Assembly: GCA_910584065.1 (NCBI GenBank)
Contig: CAJTZN010000045.1
Span: 8,162 to 27,879, forward strand
Reading direction: 5' to 3'
DNA length: 19,718 bases
Source of the DNA: an uncultured Eubacterium sp.
GTDB lineage: Bacteria; Bacillota; Clostridia; Lachnospirales; Lachnospiraceae
Numbering within the stretch: position 1 is the first letter of the stretch; each line of letters opens with the position of its first letter. Below, in pieces: positions 12,973-19,718 of the stretch. The translations under genes were made by a program, and so were the position numbers. The notes below the pieces were generated by a model, which saw only the letters and a list, made by a program, of their open reading frames with translations, did no database searches and had not been told where the DNA came from.

Positions 12973-14178
12973 ATGAGATATTCGGGAATTGGCGGACAGG
13001 CGGTCATCGAAGGGGTTATGATGAAGGGCAAAGAGAAATATGCCGTTTCCGTCCGCAAGATGGACGGGGAGATCGAAACGAAGGTCGAAGCCTGTAAAAG
13101 TCTGAAAGATAAGTATGCTGTCTGTGGTTTTCCGGTGATCCGCGGTGTCGTTTCATTTGCGGAGTCCGTAGTGCTTGGCATGAAGACACTGAATTATTCT
13201 TCGGGTTTTTTTGAAGAAGAAGAGGAGCGGGAACAGAAAAAGAAGCAGGAGGACGATGGCGCAAAGAGCGGGGACAAAAAGATCAATGACAAAAAGAACG
13301 ATGACAAAAAGAGCGAACTGCTCATGGGGCTGGTGGTCATGGCGGCGGTCATGCTGGCGATCGGTCTTTTTGTGCTGCTGCCCTTTTTCGTTTCGGAACT
13401 GCTTTCCGGGACGATCCGTTCTGTGCATCTCCGCGGCCTGATCGAAGGGGTGATCCGTGTCGCCCTGTTTGTCGGTTATGTCAAGGCCATTTCACATATG
13501 GAGGACATACACCGCGTGTTCATGTACCACGGGGCGGAGCATAAATGTATCAACTGCATCGAAAATGGTGAGGAACTGAACGTGCCGAATGCCATGCGGC
13601 AGACGACGGTGCACAAAAGATGCGGGACAAGTTTTATGCTTGTCGTAATGTTTGTAAGTATTTTGTTTTTTATGTTTATTTCGGTATCCAACATATGGCT
13701 CCGCATGGTGCTGCGTATTCTTCTGATACCGTTCATCGCCGGAATCTCGTATGAATTTATCATACTGGCCGGAAAATATGAAAATCCGGTCGTAAATGTG
13801 CTGAGCAAACCGGGGCTTTGGCTCCAGTCGCTGACGACTGCCGAGCCGGACTCCAATATGATCCAGGTGGCGATCGCCTCGGTGGAAGCTGTATTTGACT
13901 GGAAAAAGTTTTTGAGCGAAGAAGAGCAGGCGCCGGAGACGGCACAGCCCGCTGCAGCTGTCGAGCATGCGGCGGCACAGGAAAAGGAAGCGGTACAGGA
14001 AAAGGAAGCGGTGCAGAAAAAAGAAGCAACGCGGAAAAAAGAAGCGGTAACGGACGAAGTGGATGGGTTTGAGGTAGTGGACATCAGTACGGAAGACGAG
14101 GAAGAGGATGAGATCCTCCAGGCGCTGGACCGCTATTTTGAGGATCCGGGAGCGCCGGATAAAGGACAGGCAAAATGA
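12973..14178 (+). CDS. DUF1385 family integral membrane protein (YqhQ-like)
   Basis: 401 residues from ATG 12973, with GAGG 6 nt upstream; an upstream in-frame TTG (12967) is less likely. The conserved opening RYSGIGGQAVIEGVMMKG is the DUF1385 hallmark. Conserved His/Cys motifs HGAEHK (186-191) and HKRCGTSF (214-221) suggest a metal site. Hydrophobic segments at ~116-140, 157-173, 221-240 and 244-266 give about four membrane helices. Two charged low-complexity stretches are extra: ~81-115 (Glu/Lys/Asp-rich, before the first helix) and a ~85-residue C-terminal tail with QEKEAVQEKEAVQKKEA repeats and an acidic DEEEDEI end. Its biochemical role is not established. It overlaps prmC by 4 nt (ATGA), and prfA follows. 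Confidence 0.88.
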   Translation: MRYSGIGGQAVIEGVMMKGKEKYAVSVRKMDGEIETKVEACKSLKDKYAVCGFPVIRGVVSFAESVVLGMKTLNYSSGFFEEEEEREQKKKQEDDGAKSGDKKINDKKNDDKKSELLMGLVVMAAVMLAIGLFVLLPFFVSELLSGTIRSVHLRGLIEGVIRVALFVGYVKAISHMEDIHRVFMYHGAEHKCINCIENGEELNVPNAMRQTTVHKRCGTSFMLVVMFVSILFFMFISVSNIWLRMVLRILLIPFIAGISYEFIILAGKYENPVVNVLSKPGLWLQSLTTAEPDSNMIQVAIASVEAVFDWKKFLSEEEQAPETAQPAAAVEHAAAQEKEAVQEKEAVQKKEATRKKEAVTDEVDGFEVVDISTEDEEEDEILQALDRYFEDPGAPDKGQAK

Positions 14179-15044
14179 CACTCGCTGAACTGCTTCAATG
14201 GGGAGAGGGAGAACTGCTGCATTCGGATGTGCCGGATGCGAAATTGTGCGCCTGGTATCTGCTCGAGGCCTGTTTTGACGGCGGGATGGACCGGAGCCGT
14301 TTCTTCCTGCGGAGGGAAGAAGAGTGCGGGTCAGCGGTGAAAGGGAAGTACGAAGCATGGATCGAGAAGCGCGGGCAGCGCGTGCCGCTGGAATATATTA
14401 CCGGATACACGGAATTTATGGGGCTTCCCTTTGATGTGGATGAACGCGTACTGATTCCGCGGCAGGATACGGAAACGCTCGTGGAGATCGCTTATCCGAT
14501 GTGCGGGGAAAAAAGGGTTCTCGACCTCTGTACAGGGTCGGGCTGTATCGGCCTCAGCATCGGGGTGTGGGGAAAACCGTCCCATCTCGTGCTCAGCGAT
14601 ATATCGAAAGGGGCTCTTGCGGTGGCGGAGCAAAATCTAAAACGGTTTCAGGAGGGCAGGGAGTACGGTTACCGCACGGCGACGGAACTTGTGCGGGGAG
14701 ATTTATTTGAGAATATACACGGCATGTTTGACTGGATCGTGTCAAATCCGCCTTATATTGAATCGCGGATCATTCCGGGACTTATGCCCGAGGTTTCCCG
14801 GTACGAGCCGGAGACGGCGCTCGACGGCGGCAGCGACGGGCTGGATCTTTACCGCAGGATCATCCGTCAGGCGCCGCGGTATCTGGCTGACCGGGGAACG
14901 CTATGTCTGGAGATCGGTTATCAGCAGGGCGGAGCCGTATCGTCGCTCATGCGCGAAAACGGGTTCGAGGGCATAGAAATTCGAAAGGATCTGGCCGGGA
15001 ATGACAGGGTTGTTCTCGGAGAAATGGATCAGGGAAAGGGTTGA
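14175..15044 (+). CDS. prmC: Peptide chain release factor N5-glutamine methyltransferase
   Basis: Methylates the glutamine of the GGQ motif in release factors RF1 and RF2, using SAM, in the cytoplasm. 289 residues, normal for the family. The N-terminal helical domain contains PLEYITGYTEFMGLPFDVDE (71-90), then IPRQDTETLVE, the SAM-binding loop VLDLCTGSGCIGLSIG (115-130), and the catalytic NPPY (191-194) in FDWIVSNPPYIES, followed by EPETALDGGSDGLDLYRRI. The ATG is within the ATGA overlap with DUF1385, so translation is coupled. Its substrate gene prfA starts 5 nt after the prmC stop. Confidence 0.96.
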   Translation: MTLAELLQWGEGELLHSDVPDAKLCAWYLLEACFDGGMDRSRFFLRREEECGSAVKGKYEAWIEKRGQRVPLEYITGYTEFMGLPFDVDERVLIPRQDTETLVEIAYPMCGEKRVLDLCTGSGCIGLSIGVWGKPSHLVLSDISKGALAVAEQNLKRFQEGREYGYRTATELVRGDLFENIHGMFDWIVSNPPYIESRIIPGLMPEVSRYEPETALDGGSDGLDLYRRIIRQAPRYLADRGTLCLEIGYQQGGAVSSLMRENGFEGIEIRKDLAGNDRVVLGEMDQGKG

Positions 15045-15049
15045 ATGTG

Positions 15050-16126
15050 ATGTTTGATAAATTGGAAGCTGCGCGGCTTCGGTATGAAGAGGTGCTGAAC
15101 GAGCTGAGTGAACCGGATGTGCTGAACGATCAGGGACGATATCAGAAACTGATGAAGGAGCAGGCGGATCTGGAGCCGGTCGTGGAAAAATATAAAGAGT
15201 ACCGGGCGGCAAAGGACGGGATCGAGGACAGCCTGGCGATACTGGAAGAAGAAAATGACGAGGAAATGCGCGAACTCGCGAAAGAAGAACTGAGCGAGTG
15301 CAAGGCAAATGTCGAGATGATCGAACAGGAGCTGCGCATCCTTCTTCTGCCCAAAGATCCTAACGACGAAAAAAATGTGATCGTAGAGATCCGCGGCGGG
15401 GCCGGCGGAGACGAAGCGGCGCTGTTTGCCGCCGATCTGTACCGCATGTACTGTAAATACGCGGAGAGGAACCGCTGGAAGATTGATACGATGAATTCCA
15501 ATGAAAACGGGATCGGCGGTTTTAAGGAGATCGTCTTTATGATTAACGGCTCAGGCGCGTATTCCAAACTGAAATACGAGAGCGGTGTCCACCGCGTGCA
15601 GAGGATCCCGGCCACGGAGTCCGGCGGACGAATCCACACCTCCACGGCTACGGTGGCGATCATGCCGGAAGTGGAAGATGTCGAGGTCGAGCTCGATATG
15701 AATGACTGTAAGTTTGACGTGTTCCGCGCCTCGGGAAATGGCGGTCAGTGTGTCAATACGACCGATTCCGCCGTGCGCCTGACTCATCTGCCGACCGGGA
15801 TCGTCGTTTCCTGCCAGGATGAGAAATCCCAGCTGAAAAATAAAGACAAAGCGCTGAAAGTATTGCGCGCGAGGCTGTACGAGCTGGAGTGCGCGAAGGC
15901 GCACGACGAGGAGGCGGAGAAGAGACGCAGCCAGATCGGGACGGGTGACCGCTCTGAGAAAATACGGACTTACAATTATCCGCAGGGACGGGTGACGGAC
16001 CACAGGATCAAACTGACGCTGCACCGTCTCGATTCGATCATTGACGGCGACCTGGACGAAGTGGTGGACAGCCTGATCGCAGCCGACCAGGCGATGCGTT
16101 TGAGCCGGTTGAATGAAGATGGATGA
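15050..16126 (+). CDS. prfA: Peptide chain release factor 1
   Basis: Recognises UAA and UAG stop codons and triggers peptide release. 358 residues from ATG 15050, matching the ~360-residue norm; AAAGGG is at 15035-15040. GTG 15047 and TTG 15041 are alternative starts but give atypical N-termini. Motifs: GGAGGDEAALFAADLYRMY (117-135), the codon-recognition tripeptide PAT (187-189) in VQRIPATESGGRIHTS, which identifies RF1 rather than RF2 (SPF), and the catalytic GGQ (231-233) in SGNGGQCVNTTDSAVR. It is the last gene of the DUF1385-prmC-prfA operon, with a strong hairpin at 16166-16231 after it. Confidence 0.97.
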   Translation: MFDKLEAARLRYEEVLNELSEPDVLNDQGRYQKLMKEQADLEPVVEKYKEYRAAKDGIEDSLAILEEENDEEMRELAKEELSECKANVEMIEQELRILLLPKDPNDEKNVIVEIRGGAGGDEAALFAADLYRMYCKYAERNRWKIDTMNSNENGIGGFKEIVFMINGSGAYSKLKYESGVHRVQRIPATESGGRIHTSTATVAIMPEVEDVEVELDMNDCKFDVFRASGNGGQCVNTTDSAVRLTHLPTGIVVSCQDEKSQLKNKDKALKVLRARLYELECAKAHDEEAEKRRSQIGTGDRSEKIRTYNYPQGRVTDHRIKLTLHRLDSIIDGDLDEVVDSLIAADQAMRLSRLNEDG

Positions 16127-16165
16127 CAAAAAGCCGTTTTTTCTATATAATAGAATAGAAAAGAA

Positions 16166-16231
16166 AAAATACGAATCTCCCACAGAAGATCATGTGTGAA
16201 AACACGGATTTCCATGGGAGGTTCGTATTTT
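16166..16231. terminator. Long-stem bidirectional terminator between prfA and the RHH gene
   Basis: AAAATACGAATCTCCCA (16166-16182) pairs over 17 bp with TGGGAGGTTCGTATTTT (16215-16231, one G-U). The 32-nt loop contains a small GTGT-GAAA-ACAC hairpin (16194-16205). On the minus strand the stem is followed by TTTTTTCTTTTC, a good U-tract for the RHH gene; on the plus strand it ends in TTTT AAGTTTT for prfA. It lies exactly between two convergent genes, as a shared terminator should, but the stem is unusually long. Confidence 0.7.
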
Positions 16232-16255
16232 AAGTTTTAGAGCTTATAAATCTCA

Positions 16256-16414
16256 TTATTTTTGTCTTTTTTCATTTTTTTCTTTCAAATATTCTTTCAG
16301 AACAAGGTTTATATACTGGGAAAAAGACCGGTCATCCTGTTCTGCCAATACCTTAACGGCATCGATGATTTCTGAATCCAGCGTGATACTTACTTTTGTT
16401 TTTAATGGTTTCAT
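16256..16414 (-). CDS. Small ribbon-helix-helix (CopG/Arc-type) DNA-binding protein
   Basis: 52 residues on the minus strand, beginning MKPLKTKVSITLDSEII. Residues 5-12 (KTKVSITL) fit the DNA-contacting beta strand, ~13-27 helix A (DSEIIDAVKVLAEQ) and ~31-45 helix B (FSQYINLVLKEYLKEK) of the ribbon-helix-helix fold, which dimerises to bind DNA. AAGGAG (16422-16427 on the complementary strand) lies 7 nt before the ATG, and a promoter and terminator are present, so this looks like a real gene. No toxin-like partner gene adjoins it, which argues for a stand-alone repressor over an antitoxin, though the latter is not excluded. It is divergent from the secreted WG-repeat protein, and the shared upstream region has tandem repeats suited to such a regulator. 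Confidence 0.8.
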   Translation of the reverse strand: MKPLKTKVSITLDSEIIDAVKVLAEQDDRSFSQYINLVLKEYLKEKNEKRQK

Positions 16415-16436
16415 AGTACAACTCCTTTTTTAAACT

Positions 16437-16492
16437 AATATAGCATGACGTTATTTTTTGTATTGACATATCGCCTAAAGTAAGATAAAGTA
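16437..16492. promoter_or_regulatory. Divergent promoter region with tandem TAAAGTA repeats (candidate operator)
   Basis: Plus strand: -35 TTGACA (perfect, 16463-16468), 17-bp spacer, -10-like TAAAGT (16486-16491), for the secreted protein at 16715. Minus strand: extended -10 TGC-TATATT (16437-16445) with a weak -35 overlapping the plus-strand TTGACA, for the RHH gene. TAAAGTA occurs at 16476-16482 and 16486-16492, a 10-bp period (one helix turn), covering the plus spacer and -10. Ribbon-helix-helix dimers commonly bind such tandem half-sites side by side, so autoregulation plus control of the neighbour is a reasonable inference. Confidence 0.5.
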
Positions 16493-16502
16493 GTACTATA
16501 TA

Positions 16503-16714
16503 TGATTCGGCATTCTGGTGGAATCAAGTGACAATATGAGAAGGAAGAGGGATGGGAACGAAAAAACAAGGAATGGTATAAAGAACGTTTATTACACTAA
16601 ATATTGATGGCAGGAGGGTGTAATTTTTATGGAGGGGATTCGCGAGCCGCCCGAAAAGGAAAATCAATAAAAAGGGATTAAAAATAAATTGCAAAAAAGA
16701 TGGAGGATTTAGTA
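16503..16714 (+). promoter_or_regulatory. Long leader of the secreted WG-repeat protein
   Basis: About 215 nt of purine-rich leader separate the promoter from the ATG at 16715. It has a 6-bp hairpin TGATTC / GAATCA (16503-16508, 16521-16526) next to the predicted start, and a 13-codon frame at 16629-16670 (MEGIREPPEKENQ) behind a strong AGGAGG (16612-16617). No riboswitch class is recognised. The short frame could be a leader peptide or chance. Confidence 0.3.
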
Positions 16715-19700
16715 ATGTTGAAAAAAAAGATGAAAAAAGCCGCCGCGCTCGTACTGGCAGCCGCCATGCTCGTGCAGTCGGCGCCGGAGGCGATCTGCCA
16801 GGCGGCAGAGGAAGCGTGGCGCGTAGTGACAGCGCCAGATACACCGCTGGATGAGGTATATTATTATGCGGAAGGCGGGGAAAACGGAAAGGGGTATTAT
16901 TACGGCTACATAGATGGTAAACTTGCGGTCATGGATGAGGATTACAAGCTGGTAAAGCAGACGGAGAATACAACGTATATCCGTGAAGCAGGGGATGCAG
17001 CCATCGTCTGTAAGGGAGAGCAGTACGGCGTTATGTCCAAAACGGGCGAGACGGTGATCGAGCCGCAGTATTCTAGTATTGGGTTAAACGGTGGGAAATA
17101 TTACGTTGCGCAAAAAAAGGCAGACGGCGGGGCGCGGCAGGCGGCACTTCTTGACTTGAAGGGAAATGAAGTCATCGGATTCCGCGAGGGGTATACATCT
17201 TTTGGTTCTCCGATTGATAAGGAGGGACATCAGGTCATATCGGCGCAGAACGATCAGGAGATAGGTCTGTTTTTGGATGGAACGAAGATCTATCACAAGG
17301 GGCGAGAGGAAAACTGCTATTATACGGTCAATTTTTCTTCCTATGATGATAAGGAGTGTATCTGCCTATCGTTAGAGTGTTATGATGGCAAAACGGATGA
17401 GTATGACTACTTTATTGATTATACGGGAAAAGAGATTGCTGCTGTAAAGAGGGGCGGAAACGGAGGATCGGATCCGGCAGGAGAACAGGATTATCTTGAC
17501 GCATGTGATGAGTGGCTGAATCAGCAGGCGGAAACGGACAAGAAACATGCAAGGGAGTTATTGTCAAATCATTTTAGTATAGATTGGGCGACAACCCAAA
17601 CAGGTTACATCATGTCAAGTGCAGGGATGTATTATTGGACTTCCGTTCAGGTAGATGTGGTTTTCTCAGACAGTGACAGCAAGCTTTGGACAGTTGATTA
17701 TAGTTCTATTTATGATACAAAAGGGAAATGCTTGATCTCGGGAAAATCTTTTAACAAACCGGGGAATACCTATTATGAGGGAGAGTATATCGTAAAAGAC
17801 GATGGACAGTTATGCTATTTTGATACGGAAACGGGGAAAATAACCGAAATTGTAAGTATCAAAGAGCCGGAAAAGGCTATATTGGGCGTTGCATGGCTTT
17901 CCTCTGCCGCCGAATCAGAGGTTGAACATCTGCTGAAGATCGATTCGCACGGCGTAATAAAAGAGAGATGGAGTAATAGCGGGGCAGGAAATATTTATCT
18001 TTGTTCTACCGGAAAAAGCATGGAAATTTCGGCTTTCTGGGGTGATGAATATTACGTGAAGGAAAATGGAACGGGAGGGACGGATGTTTACTACACTGAT
18101 GTAGATTATAATAACAGAGAGAAGGTGGAGATCAAAAAGATCGGAAGCATTGGCGCTCCAGTCAGCCAGCTGGAGTGGGTAGATGGAGCGTCGCTTCGCT
18201 TTTTCGAGGGGGGGGGATCTTCCGTCAAGGAATACATTTTTGACAAGAAAGAACATTTAGTATACGTAGTTACACCGAGCGGAATCGCAAAACAGGAATT
18301 GAAAAGCCACGAGGCACCGGAGAATGAAACGTGTACCTGCATCGGTTATGCAAATGAGGATTGTGTTTCCATCCTGTTCCAGTACGAATCCAAATCGATT
18401 TGGACTACAATATGTTACAAGGATGGCAGCCAGTATACAACTGCAGCAAAAGGGGGAGATGGCGGGAAGGATGGCGTCATCGCGTCTGCCCTGGAAAAAG
18501 GGGCGCTGCCACAGGACAGGGGAGACAAGATCTACTGGTGCAGCGGGGATTCCGTGATCTGCCTGAAGAAAGCGGATGCTTCGTATTCCGTTACGAAAAT
18601 GGAGAATTTCGGGAAAGTATCTGTTGTGTCTAGGGAGGAAACAACGGAAACAGGAGAAAAAGAAGAAGTACGGGACAACACGAAGATCACAATAGAAGAA
18701 CTGCATGTTCTGAAAGAAAACGTATACATTGTGTACAATCTTGACTGGTGGGAAACCAGGAAATATGACGGATCATGGGACGATCCAGAGTCGATAACGG
18801 ACTCCGAGACATACCGAGGCGTTATGGATCTCAGTGGAAAGCAGTATATCGATGCTACGAAGCGCGAGGAAGAATGGAAGAAGTGCAATTTCGGGTATAT
18901 TAGCAGCTGTAATCTGCTCCTGAGCTGGGAAAAGAGGAACGGGGACGAGATCATATATGATTCTGATTTTAAGCCTGTCACGTTGGAAGATGGAATGAAG
19001 ATAACCAGTTTTTCCACCGAATATCCGGGCTGTATCCGGATCGACGTATCTTCTAAAGATGGGAAGAAGACGTATATGGTAGAGGAAACTGCGGGAACAA
19101 CCCTGGCGGAGATCAAGGGAAACATAGGATTCAAGGTTTATAAAGGCGGAAACTACGAATGTTTCCGTGTGTGGGATGATCATTATGAGAAAGCTGTCTG
19201 GTATGTGTATGATAAAGGGGCAAAGAACTTTGCTGCCAAAGAAGCTGCTTATATAAGAATCAATGAAAAGAAGAAGGAGATCGTTGTATTCAATAAGGGA
19301 GAGAGCAGTGTACCGATCCAGTCGGAGAAGCCGGGAAGTACAGAGAAACCTGGCGGAACGCCGGACTCGTCGGCAGGGCCGGAAAGCACACAGACGCCCG
19401 GCGGAGCACAGGACCCATCGGCAGGGCCGGAAAACACACAGACGCCCGGCGGAGCACAGGGTTCGTCAGCAGGGCCGGAAAGTACACAGACGCCCGGCGG
19501 AGCACAGACATCGTCTGCGGCACCGGCAAGTTCTGGACCAGCGGACGACAAAGGTTCGGTAAAGAACGGAGAGAAAGTTTCTGTCAGCAAGGCGGAGTAT
19601 CAGGTCACCGATGCGGGAAAGAAAACGGTGGAATATGTAAAATCCAAGACAAACAAATCTTCCCGTGTTTCCATCCCGGCGAAGGTAACGATCGATGGGA

Positions 19701-19718
19701 AGTCCTACAAGGTCGTTT
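16715..19718 (+). CDS. Secreted WG-repeat protein with Pro/Thr linker and probable BspA-type LRR (5' part)
   Basis: The frame is open for 1001 codons to the window end with no stop, so the gene is incomplete here. GGAGG (16702-16706) lies 8 nt before the ATG. A signal peptide is clear: MLKKKMKKAAALVLAAAMLV, with a likely cut near ICQA-AEE (residue ~30). Residues ~50-200 hold WG-like repeats, such as YGYIDGKLAVMDEDYKLV and QYGVMSKTGETVIEPQYSSI. Residues ~200-870 are beta-rich, with many Tyr/Trp/Asp and propeller-like repeats, not assigned to a family. Residues ~870-945 form a Gly/Pro/Thr linker with four 16-residue units (PESTQTPGGAQ core). The last ~50 residues (KTVEYVKSKTN, then SRVSIPAKVTIDGKSYKVV) match the usual entry into a BspA-type leucine-rich repeat domain, which would follow beyond the window. 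It is probably extracellular or wall-associated, in adhesion or sensing; the function is unproven. It is divergent from the RHH gene. Confidence 0.85.
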   Translation, partial: MLKKKMKKAAALVLAAAMLVQSAPEAICQAAEEAWRVVTAPDTPLDEVYYYAEGGENGKGYYYGYIDGKLAVMDEDYKLVKQTENTTYIREAGDAAIVCKGEQYGVMSKTGETVIEPQYSSIGLNGGKYYVAQKKADGGARQAALLDLKGNEVIGFREGYTSFGSPIDKEGHQVISAQNDQEIGLFLDGTKIYHKGREENCYYTVNFSSYDDKECICLSLECYDGKTDEYDYFIDYTGKEIAAVKRGGNGGSDPAGEQDYLDACDEWLNQQAETDKKHARELLSNHFSIDWATTQTGYIMSSAGMYYWTSVQVDVVFSDSDSKLWTVDYSSIYDTKGKCLISGKSFNKPGNTYYEGEYIVKDDGQLCYFDTETGKITEIVSIKEPEKAILGVAWLSSAAESEVEHLLKIDSHGVIKERWSNSGAGNIYLCSTGKSMEISAFWGDEYYVKENGTGGTDVYYTDVDYNNREKVEIKKIGSIGAPVSQLEWVDGASLRFFEGGGSSVKEYIFDKKEHLVYVVTPSGIAKQELKSHEAPENETCTCIGYANEDCVSILFQYESKSIWTTICYKDGSQYTTAAKGGDGGKDGVIASALEKGALPQDRGDKIYWCSGDSVICLKKADASYSVTKMENFGKVSVVSREETTETGEKEEVRDNTKITIEELHVLKENVYIVYNLDWWETRKYDGSWDDPESITDSETYRGVMDLSGKQYIDATKREEEWKKCNFGYISSCNLLLSWEKRNGDEIIYDSDFKPVTLEDGMKITSFSTEYPGCIRIDVSSKDGKKTYMVEETAGTTLAEIKGNIGFKVYKGGNYECFRVWDDHYEKAVWYVYDKGAKNFAAKEAAYIRINEKKKEIVVFNKGESSVPIQSEKPGSTEKPGGTPDSSAGPESTQTPGGAQDPSAGPENTQTPGGAQGSSAGPESTQTPGGAQTSSAAPASSGPADDKGSVKNGEKVSVSKAEYQVTDAGKKTVEYVKSKTNKSSRVSIPAKVTIDGKSYKVV
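19332..19523 (+). repeat. Four 48-bp in-frame tandem repeats (Gly/Pro/Thr linker)
   Basis: Units start at about 19332, 19380, 19428 and 19476 with an exact 48-bp period (16 codons). The core is CACAGACGCCCGGCGGAGCA, and the first copy is the most diverged. All are in frame within the secreted protein, so they make a flexible spacer between the beta-rich body and the start of the LRR-like region. Confidence 0.9.

Noticed and set aside
16234..16243. GTTTTAGAGC, the opening of many type II CRISPR repeats and Cas9 guide scaffolds
   Set aside because: It occurs once, with no second repeat, spacer, tracrRNA pairing or cas gene nearby; it is AT-rich sequence after the prfA terminator.

Overview
The window looks like a chromosomal segment of a low-to-mid GC Firmicute of class Clostridia, most likely a Lachnospiraceae-type gut bacterium. 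The grounds are AGGAGG-type ribosome binding sites, the rho-rpmE-DUF1385-prmC-prfA order, a DUF4364 gene joined to a TIGR01212-type radical SAM gene, and secreted proteins with Thr/Pro linkers, FN3-like, WG-repeat and BspA-type modules. This placement is inference from gene content; no 16S or other marker RNA is present.

Layout. (1) 1-2009: the 3' end of a repetitive Thr/Pro-rich protein ending in an FN3-like domain, followed 5 bp later by an ECF-type sigma factor with a transmembrane helix and a Pro/Thr then Lys-rich tail. (2) 2107-4320: a two-gene unit with a zinc-dependent phospholipase C-like protein and a DUF5060/DUF4038/DUF5605 glycoside hydrolase. (3) 4324-5795: metY, behind a promoter and a terminator-like hairpin. 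(4) 5854-6404, minus strand: a zinc-ribbon/HTH protein with its own promoter and terminator. (5) 6423-9090: malic enzyme, radical SAM protein and DUF4364 protein as overlapping genes. (6) 9111-9337: a promoter directly followed by a compact 193-nt multibranch RNA or RNA-like element, the strongest unexplained signal here. (7) 9433-16126: UDP-sugar pyrophosphorylase, rho, rpmE, DUF1385, prmC and prfA, a housekeeping block for transcription termination and translation. (8) 16166-19718: a 17-bp-stem bidirectional terminator, a 52-residue ribbon-helix-helix gene on the minus strand, a divergent promoter region with tandem repeats, and the first 1001 codons of a secreted WG-repeat protein that runs off the end and appears to enter a BspA-type LRR domain.

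How the parts relate. prmC methylates the GGQ glutamine of the release factor encoded by the next gene, prfA. Rho and L31 add transcription termination and the ribosome. Both window edges carry cell-surface proteins built from modular domains and Thr/Pro linkers, each beside a candidate dedicated regulator: a membrane-tethered sigma factor on the left and a small ribbon-helix-helix protein on the right. No mobile element, CRISPR array, tRNA or rRNA was recognised.
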